DNA of 12,168 nucleotides from Baffinella frigidus (taxonomy: Eukaryota; Cryptophyceae; Cryptomonadales; Baffinellaceae): assembly GCA_026770585.1 (NCBI GenBank), contig MU646422.1, positions 139,460-151,627 on the forward strand, given 5' to 3'. This document shows positions 6,465 through 12,168 of this stretch, in pieces. The position numbers and the translations under genes were made by a program. The stretch's first letter is position 1. Every line of letters starts with the position of its first letter. The notes beneath the pieces are model-generated. The model saw nothing but the letters and a program-made list of their open reading frames with translations. It was not told the origin of the DNA and did not search any database.

Positions 6465-8214
6465 CTGAGTTGGTGGGTAGGGGGGGTAAGGCACGCGACG
6501 TTTCGCCGTGGGACTTTCCCTCTTTGGACGCGTTACGTTTATGGGCCGACTTCATACGTTCATTGTTTGCCACATGTTAGGCTGTTCCATCCCAACAAAT
6601 AAATCAAGTATGAAATTACTTGTCAGTGATGTTGTATCCAGCATAAGTACCTTATCTCCATAGAACGTTCAATAAAGGGTCCATGTTTGGGAGGGGCCCG
6701 CGAGGCCCGCGGAGATCGCTCGCATCACCTGGGGTGGGGTTTGGGGTTTAGGGTTTGGGGTTTGGGGTTTGGGGTTTGGGGTGTGGGGTGTGGGGTTTGG
6801 GGTTTGGGGTTTGGGGTGTGGGGTTTGGGTTTTGGGGTTTGGGGTTGCTGCCCTACCCATTGGGTTGAGGGTATGGTGGTTAGGGTTGAGAATTTAGGGT
6901 TCAGGGTAGGGAGTGTACCCGGAAGGCAGCTTTTGGGGCGGCGAAGAGAGCTAGGGGGTTTAGGGTTCGGATCAAAACTTAGGGTGCGTATCAGAAGTTA
7001 GGGTTCGTATCACAACTTCGGGTTCGTATCAGAACTTCGGGTTCGTATCAGAAGTTAGGGTTCGTATCAGAAGTTAGGGTTCGTATCAGAAGTTAGGGTT
7101 CGTATCACAACTTCGGGTTCGTATCAGAACTTAGGGTTCGTATCAGAACTAGGGTTCGTATCAGAACTACGTAGATACGGGTAGAGAGGATTACCCGGAA
7201 GACAGCTTGGGCGGCGAAGAGAACGAGGGGGGTCAGGGTTCGTGTCAGGACTGTAAGTACTTGCATACCCCCCTACGGTACTTACATGCCCCCCGTAGGG
7301 GGGGGCATGTAAGTAAACCTGTAAGTACAAACCACGGGTGGGGAGATTACCCGGAAGACAGCTTGGGCGGCGAAGAGAACGAGGGGGGTCAGGGTTCGTG
7401 TCAGGACTGTAAGTACTTGCATACCCCCCTACGGTACTTACATGCCCCCCGTAGGGGGGGGCATGTAAGTAAACCTGTAAGTACAAACCACGGGTGGGGA
7501 GATTACCCGGAAGACAGCTTGGGCGGCGAAGAGAGCGGAGACCTGTCCCAGGATCGTCCCGAGAACCGGGAGGTGCAGCGTCTGCGTACAACGCATGGTC
7601 AGCTACGAACGAAGAGTGGCGTGCCCCTTCAGCTACAACCGAGGAGGCATGTGCACAGTCAGCTACGAACAAGCCACGGAAACCTGCCCGAGAACCGGGA
7701 GGTGCAGCGTCTGCCGCACACCGGAGGGTCAAGGAGGGTCAGCCACGCACGAGGCACGTGCATAGTTAGCTGCGAACGAAGAGGGGCGTGCCCCTTCAGC
7801 TACGAACGAGGAGGCACGTGCATAGGGCAACGAGCTGAAATTAGGGTAGGTGCGCCTACGGTATTGACTATGGTAGCCTATCGGGATCGTGCGGAGGAGC
7901 GGGAGGTGCCGCGTCTGCGAAGGGAGACAGCGTCGCCACCACCGTTAGGAGAGGCTTCCGTCCGTTCGCCACACCCAGCAACACGCCGTCCGCCACTGTC
8001 ATCGAGCTGAGAGAGATCGCCCCGTCCTGGGTGTGCTGGGTGTAACCCACCCAGGGTGTGCTGGGTGTAAAATAGAAATAATTAGATTGAAAGAATGTAT
8101 GTGCTGAACAAAATTGAAAGAATGTATGTGCTGAACCATTTGGTGAGAAAACAACCAGGCAACCAGAGTGAAGCATAGCTAGGGGGAGCGAGTCTTGACC
8201 AGTGGACGAATTCT

Positions 8215-8256
<42 letters not shown>

Positions 8257-8281
8257 CTCTGTCTGTCTGTCTGTCTCCCTG

Positions 8282-8314
<33 letters not shown>

Positions 8315-11300
8315 ATGTCTCTCTCTCTCTCTCTGAGGAATGCAGACCTGCCAGCTGCCCGTGATGGCCGCGCGGAGGAGGGCGGGTCACGGACTGTTCT
8401 TAAGTTGTCAAACCCGAGTTCTTAGTACAAATCCGTCAACTTAAACCCTAAAGGGGGGGGCGGACCTGCCAGCTGCCCGTGATGGCTGCGCGGAGGAGGG
8501 CGGGTCACGGACTATTCTTAAGTTGACAAACCTGAGTTCTTAGTACAAATTCGTCAACTTAATCCCTAAGGGGGGGGGCGGACCTGCCAGCTGCCCGTGA
8601 TGACCGCGCGGAGCAGGGCGGGGTGCGGGTTGCACATCGGTCCCGACATCGCCGAGGGCAGCCTGCCATCGGGGGTTTGGGGTTTAGGGTTCAGGGTTTA
8701 GGGCTCAGGGTTTAGGGTTCAGGGTTTAGGGCTCAGGTTTTGGGGCTCAGGGTTTAGGGCTCAGGTTTTGGGGCTCAGGGTTTAGGGCACAGGGTTTAGG
8801 GCTCAGGGTTTAGGGCTCAGGTTTTGGGGCTCAGGGTTTAGGGCACAGGGTTTAGGGCTCAGGGTTTAGGGCTCAGGTTTTGGGCACAGGGTTTGTGGTT
8901 TAGGGTTTAGGGCGCCCTCCGCTCTGGCTGCCCTCCGCTATGTCAAACCATAAACCCTAAACCCTAAACCGTGTGGAGAGGCGCATAAACCCCAAAACCA
9001 TGTGGACAGTTTAGGGTTTAGGGTCTAGGGTTTAGGGTTTAGGGTTTAGGGTTTAGGGTTTATACACCACCTCTCCACACAAGGACTCGTGTGGAGAGGC
9101 GCATGAGTCCTGGCATGGCAGAGGGCAGCCTACCATTGGGGTTTGGTGTTTGGTGTTTGGTGTTTTGGGTTTATGGTTTATGGTTTATGGTTTATGGTTT
9201 ATGGTTGAGTGTTTAGGGTTTAGAAGAGGTTATGAGGCTCACCACAGCTGGAGAGAACAGGTCGAGGGGGAGGGCACACGTCAGGCATGCCCATGCCGAG
9301 TGTTTGTCAACGTTCATAGGCTAACGGCCTGAAAATGGGGTAGCTAGGCATACGGCATTGCCTAGGACCTCCTACCGTAGGCCGAGGGATCCTAGGACCA
9401 AAAAGACTCGGCCTACGGTAGGAGGTCCCAGGCAATGTCGTAGGCCTAACTACCCCATTTTCAGGCCGTTACCCTATTAACATGAGTCCTTTAGGGTGTA
9501 GGATTTAGGCCCCGACATGGGCCCCGACATAACGGAGGACACAAAATGTTGAGGAGGGGCACGTCAGACATGCCCACGCCGAGTGTTTGCTAACAAACAC
9601 GTGTTAAGCGAGGAGACGCCACGTCACAGGTTAATGGGTAAAGGCCCTCCATTGTTTTGGTGTGAACAAACACTCGGAACGTCAGACATGCCCGTGCCGA
9701 GTGTTTGCTTACAAAAACGTGTTAAGCGTGAAGGCGCCAGCAGTTAATCAAGGGGCGCAGACCCTCCAAAAACTTTGGTAAACCAAAGTTGTTGTTTTCC
9801 AGCCATAGGATGAACCCGTGGCTGGGTTCATCCTATGCTGGGCTCCAAGGTAATAACAAAGAAGAAGAAGAAGAAGAAGGAGGAGGAGGAGAAGAAGGAG
9901 GTGCATGGGTGGCGCTCACAGACGCACGGCCGCCTGGGCGCACGCGTTGACGAACGGCATGATCGCCCAGTGCACCGCCAGCGACGGGCCCACCTGAAAA
10001 CGAGACATTCTGTGTGAGTCGGCCGATAGGGAAAAGAGACATTCTGTGTGAGACAGGCGAGACATTATGTGCGAGACAGGCCATGATTAAGTGTGAGACG
10101 GGGGATGATTTTGTGTGAGACGGCGCGTTGACGAACGGCATGATCGCCCAGTGCACCGCCAGCGACGGGCCCACCTGCAAAAAATCACAATTGTTGTTTT
10201 AATGGCCGTTGACCGACTATCCACAAGTTGACATGCTGGGCTCGCGGTACAAATCCGTCAACTTAGGAGCGGAAAAGAGCCCGGGGCCACGAATCTGGTG
10301 AGCCCAAAAAGAGTGAGAGAGAGCTGAAGACAGTTGACTAAGCGCAGGCTTTCCTGGTACCACCCAGCGCGGATCAGTCATGGTTGTTGAAGTGCACAGG
10401 CACGCTTATCCGGGGAACCCTATTTTTCTTCAGTTTGATGGCAAGGAAAATTACTACACAATTCGTTCTTATGAGTGATATTAAAGCATTTGTGTAGTAA
10501 TTTTCCTTGCCATCAAACTAAAGAAAAATAGGGTTCCCCGGATAAGCGCCCTCCGCTCGCGCCACCGTCAACTCCGTCGATAGAGATAGAGGGGGAGAGG
10601 GAGAGGGAGAGGGAGAGAGAGAGAAGAATAGAGGGAGAGGGAGAGGGAGGGAGAGAGGGAGAGAGGGAGAGAGAGAGGAGGCGACCTCGTCCCTGAAGTA
10701 CACCCTTTGCAAGGATTAGTCAACCTGAAGCTAGGGTGAGATTTAGTCCACCCCCAATTAGTCAAACCGGGACGGGCCCGCCTCCCACACTGGAATGCTG
10801 GAGGGGTCAATTCAAAACCGACATGCTTTTACAAGTCGCCAAGTAACTTTCATTCCTTTGGAGCCATTCCTAGGCGAAAAAAACGATGTGCTTTTAAAAG
10901 TGGGCATTTGTGTAGTACTTTCGTAGATTGGTCACGTAACTAGCCATACATTGCACAGTCACGAGGTTGGAACACCCTATCCCGGTACAAATATTTACAA
11001 CCCCACATGTAAAAAGGGTCCTGGTGAGGGGGGCCGTCGTCTCCATGATCGTGTACCATGACTTCGACGGAACATGACAAGGCAGTCACCTCGGACAGTT
11101 GGCTTCGGCGGTCACGCGGGCGCTCAAGAGCCTGCCGGCGGGGCTGTTCCACGCATTCCCGAGTGGTACTAGTGATAGGAACCATGCGGCCCGTCCCGGT
11201 TGACTAATACCAGTTGACTAATCCATCCGGGTTACCAATCCGGGTTGACCATTCCCATCCGGGTTGACTAACCCAGTGCCGGATCCTAGTTGACTTATGT

Positions 11301-12103
11301 CTGAGTTGACTTATCCGGGTGACGCACCATGCGCACGAAGAACTGGAGGAGGAACAGGTGGCTGTGGAAGTACACATTCTGCCCGGATAAGTCAACCGCT
11401 ATTGTAGAAATGGGCTCCGCGCGGATTCAAGGTCAGGTCAGGAAAAACGTCTTTTCGAGAAAAAAAACGTCGAAAACGAACTTTTATGCTATCTTAGGCA
11501 TGGGCAAGATGCCTAAAATAGAATCAACCACACTCAAGATAGCACAAAAGTTCATTTTCGACGATTTTTTCTCAAACAGACGTTCCTGACCTCCTCACCT
11601 CACGTTTTAGAAATCCGCGCGGAGCCCATTTCTACAATAAAACTAGGGTAGGATGAGTGGAATAGAACCATTTTATCCCTAAAATCGCATGCACACCCTT
11701 ATCCTACGCTAGACCTGAAGGTGGTCAATCGCAAAAGTCAAGTTCAGTTGAACCTCGTGTCAGCTTTTGGCAAAACGCTCAGATTCTGAGCGTTTTCCTG
11801 TTGTGTCAACTTATGATTGCTCCCGGTCACGTCTAAAGTAGTTCGGCGTTGGAAGCCTGACGAAGCGGGACAGATTCTGTCCTGTTCCGAAATTAGACGA
11901 GTCAACCGGGACGGGCCCGTCATGGTCTTGGACCAGAAACAGAAGCTGCTTGGGGTAGTCCGGATTGGAGTAGTCAACCCGGATTAGTCAACCCGAATTA
12001 GTCAACCGGGACGGGCCCGCCGCACCATGCGCATGAAGAACTGGAGGAGGAACAGGTGCCGAGCCTCGTCCAGCACGAAATGCAGCGGCTCCATGCAGCA
12101 CCC
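6342..12103 (-). CDS. C-terminal half of an aquaporin-like (MIP family) channel, split over five or six exons (5' partial)
   Basis: Exons in order on the - strand: M1 12103-12026, possible M1b 11131-11090 (or from 11143), M2 9993-9920, M3 8662-8584, M4 7581-7507, M5 6464-6342. All joins keep one frame: phase 0, 0, 2, 0, 0. About 142 residues result without M1b. The loop in M3, NPHPALLRAVITGSW, aligns without gaps to the second NPA box of aquaporins (NPARSFGPAVITG-W type), and M4 (LHLPVLGTILGQVSAL...) fits the final helix with its glycines. M1 has the helix-4-like LDEARHLFLLQFF with the usual glutamate. The product would be a membrane channel half. NPA is NPH, and the selectivity arginine position is proline, as in unorthodox aquaporins, so water transport cannot be assumed. 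The tail is basic (KAKKRN). The assignment rests on motif reading only; another multi-pass family is possible. Confidence 0.5.
6465..6681. other. Intron start region, AT-rich
   Basis: Low-GC stretch 6540-6680 with aacaaataaatcaag and caataaaggg. No coding signal, and its GC drop contrasts with its flanks. Confidence 0.35.
6682..6731 (-). repeat. 5' echo of exon M5 with acceptor
   Basis: The - strand reads cag then VMRAISAGLAGPSQT, then WTLY-stop after the similarity ends. The acceptor is preceded by a C-rich ccccaaacccc tract. Confidence 0.88.
6732..6847. repeat. GGGGTTT-type heptamer/octamer tract
   Basis: Repeats of ggggttt/ggggtgt on +, that is ccccaaa on the sense strand of the aquaporin-like gene, just upstream of the M5 echo acceptor. 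Confidence 0.95.
6916..6950 (-). repeat. 3' echo of exon M4, oldest copy
   Basis: tacccggaaggcagctt then ggggcggcgaagagag on + matches the donor end of M4 with an insertion and substitutions. Confidence 0.8.
6959..7169 (+). repeat. 20-bp tandem array, about ten copies
   Basis: Unit close to TTAGGGTTCGTATCAGAACT, with gaagt and caactt variants. The unit begins with a telomere-like TTAGGGTT. There are no spacers. Confidence 0.95.
7189..7500 (-). repeat. Two identical 156-bp tandem units, each starting with the 3' end of exon M4
   Basis: Units 7189-7344 and 7345-7500 appear identical. Each holds the donor (gattac on +), about 28 bases of M4 3' coding sequence, and a hairpin acttacatgcccccc/ggggggcatgtaagt. 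Exon M4 itself occupies the start of the third period at 7501. Confidence 0.95.
7507..7581 (-). CDS. Exon M4 of the aquaporin-like gene (last helix)
   Basis: The acceptor is tacgcag, the donor gtaatc (7501-7506 on +); 25 codons, phase 0 at both ends: TLHLPVLGTILGQVSALFAA, then QAVFR. It reads directly into VMRAL of M5 as one long helix. Confidence 0.7.
7600..7830 (+). repeat. Diverged duplication with agctacgaacgaagag units
   Basis: 7600-7675 and 7766-7830 share ggcgtgccccttcagctac, gaggaggcaygtgca and agctacgaacgaagag. An M4 5' echo lies between them at 7687-7714. Confidence 0.75.
7687..7714 (-). repeat. 5' echo of exon M4, copy 1
   Basis: It carries the same 28 bases as 7558-7585, including the acceptor gcag. 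The sense strand reads TLHLPVLG and then diverges. Confidence 0.88.
7881..7919 (-). repeat. 5' echo of exon M4, diverged copy 2
   Basis: The sense strand reads cttcgcag then TRHLPLLRTIPIG, parallel to TLHLPVLGTILGQ of M4. Upstream lies a good pyrimidine tract and a CTAAC that could serve as a branch point. Confidence 0.75.
7925..8032 (-). other. Coding-like stretch of uncertain status (DGAISLSSMTVADGVLLGVA)
   Basis: After acacccag on the - strand an open frame reads DGAISLSSMTVADGVLLGVA and onward. It could be a skipped or alternative exon (donor gtgttg at a phase 0 position), but joining M3 directly to M4 gives a better aquaporin match. It is therefore more likely intronic. Confidence 0.3.
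8018..8135 (+). repeat. Two short tandem duplications
   Basis: gggtgtgctgggtgtaa occurs twice (8028-8044 and 8054-8070 approximately), and attgaaagaatgtatgtgct occurs twice (about 8087 and 8113). Confidence 0.85.
8217..8334 (+). repeat. (CT)n microsatellite
   Basis: Long CT/CTGT tract within an intron of the aquaporin-like gene. The Ser-Leu repeat it encodes is an artefact. Confidence 0.97.
8345..8580 (-). repeat. Two 118-bp tandem units, each starting with the 3' end of exon M3
   Basis: gacctgccagctgcccgtga begins at 8345, 8463 and 8581, a strict 118-bp period. The first two units contain the M3 donor and about 45 bases of 3' coding sequence plus a GTTGACA palindrome and a G-run; the third begins the real exon. 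Confidence 0.93.
8399..8562. repeat. GTTGACA short palindromic repeats, copies 2 and 3
   Basis: Two copies (about 8399-8443 and 8518-8562) lie one per 118-bp unit: cttaagttg-caaac, then gagttcttagtacaaatccg and tcaactta. Confidence 0.85.
8584..8662 (-). CDS. Exon M3 of the aquaporin-like gene (NPA-like loop)
   Basis: The acceptor is atggcag, the donor gtccgc (8578-8583 on +). One base completes the codon split with M2, then 26 codons: LPSAMSGPMCNPHPALLRAV, then ITGSWQ. The SG-x-x-x-NP arrangement and the length from NP to W equal those of the second NPA loop of MIP channels. NPH replaces NPA, and proline stands where arginine is usual. Confidence 0.65.
8672..8912. repeat. TTTAGGG/CTCAGGG heptamer array
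   Basis: Alternating tttaggg, ctcaggg, ttcaggg and ttttggggctcaggg units, a higher-order pattern of about 14 bp. The C-rich strand is the sense strand and leads into the M3 acceptor. Confidence 0.95.
8926..8950 (+). repeat. Inverted partial copy of exon M3 start
   Basis: ctggctgccctccgctatgt on + resembles the - strand start of exon M3 (ggcaggctgccctcggcgat). It is the one echo found in opposite orientation. Confidence 0.5.
9010..9062. repeat. Interstitial telomere-type TTTAGGG tract
   Basis: Seven or so near-perfect TTTAGGG units. A short inverse tract (aaaccctaaaccctaaacc) lies at 8949-8970. The tract is flanked by gtgtggagaggcgcat copies at 8972 and 9089, with an inverted partner cctctccacac at 9070. 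Confidence 0.95.
9106..9140 (-). repeat. 5' echo of exon M3 with acceptor
   Basis: The sense strand reads aatggtag then GCTGCCCTCTGCCATG, parallel to gatggcag then GCTGCCCTCGGCGATG of exon M3. Confidence 0.75.
9140..9222. repeat. Degenerate TTTGGTG/TTTATGG heptamer tract
   Basis: Runs of gtttggt and tttatgg units ending in a single tttaggg; a variant telomere-like tract. Confidence 0.9.
9274..9741 (+). repeat. Three copies of a ~45-65-bp dispersed repeat
   Basis: cgtcagacatgcccaygccgag plus tgtttgc recurs at 9274-9318, 9558-9621 and 9678-9741, the last two extending through aacaaacacgtgttaagcg. A foldback element lies just after the first copy. Confidence 0.88.
9322..9471. mobile_element. 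150-bp foldback element (family C), TA-flanked
   Basis: Arms of about 65 bp: taacggcctgaaaatggggt at the left, its inverse at the right, with a ~20-base loop (ggatcctaggaccaaaaaga). TA at 9322-9323 and 9470-9471. No coding capacity; probable MITE. Confidence 0.9.
9799..9840. other. Stem-loop, 17-19 bp stem
   Basis: ccagccataggatgaaccc and gggttcatcctatgctgg pair around gtggct, with one bulged base. Confidence 0.85.
9861..9900 (+). repeat. (GAA)n/(GAG)n microsatellite
   Basis: Trinucleotide tract just beyond the donor of exon M2; on the sense strand it is a pyrimidine run. Confidence 0.97.
9920..9993 (-). CDS. Exon M2 of the aquaporin-like gene (helix 5 region)
   Basis: The acceptor is ttttcag, the donor gtgagc (9914-9919 on +), a strong match to consensus. 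24 codons plus CT (phase 2): VGPSLAVHWAIMPFVNACAQ, then AAVR. CT plus G of M3 makes leucine, so the frame continues into LPSAMSGPM. Confidence 0.68.
10000..10124 (+). repeat. Diverged tandem repeat of gagacattctgtgtgagac
   Basis: About five units of 24-30 bp separating exon M2 from its 5' echo. Confidence 0.85.
10124..10177 (-). repeat. 5' echo of exon M2 with acceptor
   Basis: 54 bases identical to 9943-9996, including acceptor cag, after a T-rich tract on the sense strand. The identity stops at AACGCG within the exon. Confidence 0.93.
10224..10282. repeat. GTTGACA short palindromic repeat, copy 4
   Basis: aagttgacatgctggg...gtacaaatccgtcaactta, followed by ggagcggaaaagagccc. Copy 1 at 1088-1147 shares the whole unit including ggagcgaacaagagccc; copies 2 and 3 lie at about 8399-8443 and 8518-8562. 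Confidence 0.85.
10404..10547. mobile_element. 144-bp foldback element (family D)
   Basis: Arms of about 58 bp (gcttatccggggaaccctat... and its inverse) are nearly identical, with a ~27-base loop. Target duplication not clear. No coding capacity. Confidence 0.9.
10580..10680. repeat. (GA)n/(GGGAGA)n microsatellite
   Basis: Purine tract on +. On the - strand it interrupts cttcagGGACGAGGTCGCCTCC and GACGGAGTTGACGGTGGCGC, two GC-rich islands that may be exon fragments. Confidence 0.95.
10681..11029. other. Intron-like spacer of low content
   Basis: Two gttgactaat-type units (10716 and 10757) with gggacgggcccgcc, and a short duplication (gacatgcttttacaagt at 10821, gatgtgcttttaaaagt at 10885). 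No exon is supported. Confidence 0.45.
11090..11131 (-). CDS. Possible exon M1b of the aquaporin-like gene (hydrophilic loop)
   Basis: The acceptor ccggcag and donor gtgact (11084-11089 on +) bound 14 codons, ALERPRDRRSQLSE, phase 0 at both ends; an alternative acceptor at 11144-11146 adds PRRQ. A charged loop is expected between helices 4 and 5 of a MIP channel. The + strand frame over the same bases also looks coding, so the strand is uncertain. Confidence 0.35.
11194..11320 (+). repeat. Cluster of GTTGACTAATCCGGG-type short repeats
   Basis: At least six units of ggttgactaatycc / gttgacttatccggg with atccggg spacers. Inverse units recur at 11388-11397 and 11893-12015. Confidence 0.85.
11324..11361 (-). 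repeat. 3' echo of exon M1 with donor
   Basis: The sense strand reads HLFLLQFFVRM, then donor gtgcgt. It matches 12022-12057 with one coding change (M to V). Confidence 0.9.
11400..11639. mobile_element. 240-bp imperfect foldback element (family E), TA-flanked
   Basis: Ends tattgtagaaatgggctccg and its inverse; further paired blocks gcgcggatt, aggtcaggaa, aacgtc and cttttatgctatctt. TA at both tips. No meaningful ORF. Confidence 0.88.
11643..11712. other. Short inverted repeat
   Basis: ctagggtaggat and atcctacgctag pair around a ~45-base centre, next to the family E element. Confidence 0.6.
11713..11890. other. Spacer with two perfect hairpins
   Basis: aaaacgctcag-att-ctgagcgtttt (11772-11796) and ggacag-att-ctgtcc (about 11869-11883). 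No gene is recognised. Confidence 0.6.
11893..12018 (-). repeat. Second cluster of AGTCAACCCGGATT units
   Basis: agtcaaccgggacgggcccg occurs at 11901 and 12000, with agtcaacccggatt and agtcaacccgaatt between. Related copies lie at 10757 and 11194-11210 (inverted). Confidence 0.85.
12026..12103 (-). CDS. Exon M1 of the aquaporin-like gene (helix 4 region)
   Basis: The acceptor is ctctgcag, the donor gtgcgg (12020-12025 on +); 26 codons in phase 0: GCCMEPLHFVLDEARHLFLL, then QFFMRM. Upstream exons lie beyond the window. Confidence 0.65.
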
Positions 12104-12132
12104 CTGCAGAGGAGAGTGTTCAAAATGCATGG

Positions 12133-12133
<1 letters not shown>

Positions 12134-12168
<35 letters not shown>
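12134..12168. repeat. (AT)n run at the window edge
   Basis: Pure AT dinucleotides to the last base; possible assembly break point. Confidence 0.97.

Noticed and set aside
6687-7001. GVWGLGF-type ORF
   Set aside because: It is translation of the GGGGTTT telomere-like tract.
7207-8010. 267-codon + strand ORF with a 52-residue duplication
   Set aside because: It lies antisense to exon M4 and its echoes, and the peptide repeat merely reflects the 156-bp tandem units, whose length is divisible by three.
7925-8032. MATE-transporter reading of the DGVLLG stretch
   Set aside because: A similarity to DGxxxG of DinF-type MATE proteins was considered, but the loop in exon M3 and the M4 helix fit aquaporins better, and this stretch is not needed for the frame.
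8195-8425. Ser-Leu-rich ORF
   Set aside because: It is translation of a (CT)n microsatellite.
9010-9062. True chromosome end
   Set aside because: The TTTAGGG tract is short, is followed by ordinary sequence, and lies inside an intron of the aquaporin-like gene.
11329-11589. 86-codon + strand ORF
   Set aside because: It starts in the antisense of an exon M1 echo and continues into the family E foldback.

Overview
The window reads as nuclear DNA of a GC-rich, intron-rich eukaryote, most likely a unicellular alga or similar protist. Long tracts of degenerate and perfect TTTAGGG/CCCTAAA repeats (the telomere-type heptamer of plants and many algae), GT-AG introns joining short GC-rich exons, dense miniature inverted-repeat elements and microsatellites support this. 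There is no sign of bacterial gene organisation. I cannot name the species; a cryptophyte or another secondary alga is only a guess.

Two split genes can be rebuilt from matching splice phases, and they are convergent. On the + strand (141-2003) are the last three exons of a multi-pass membrane protein of unknown family, ending in an acidic, dileucine-containing tail. On the - strand (12103 down to 6342) are five well-supported exons and one doubtful exon forming the C-terminal half of a protein. Its loop-E region (N-P-H-P-A-L-L-R-A-V-I-T-G-S-W) and the helix after it line up position by position with the second half of aquaporins (MIP family), but with NPA changed to NPH and the selectivity-filter arginine replaced. 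Both genes run off the window at their 5' ends.

About 4.3 kb between the two 3' ends (2004-6341) is mostly mobile-element debris. It holds many copies of one TA-flanked palindromic element (family A, about 120 bp, ends CAGGGGTACC...GGTACCCCTG), a second family (B, about 105 bp), duplicated flanks, and several partial copies of the last exon of the - strand gene. One A element sits inside a B element and shows the TA target duplication directly.

The most unusual property is how the introns are built. Nearly every exon of both genes is accompanied by partial copies of itself ('echoes'). Copies upstream of an exon carry its 5' part with the acceptor site; copies downstream carry its 3' part with the donor or the stop. 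I count 20 echoes that obey this polarity and one small inverted exception. At two exons the echoes are exact tandem arrays with periods of 156 and 118 bp. Intron interiors are otherwise filled with telomere-like heptamers that mostly place the C-rich CCCTAAA strand on the sense strand of whichever gene they lie in, often just before an acceptor.

The right part (9140-12168) adds three large foldback elements, a cluster of GTTGACTAAT-type short repeats, and a terminal (AT)n run.
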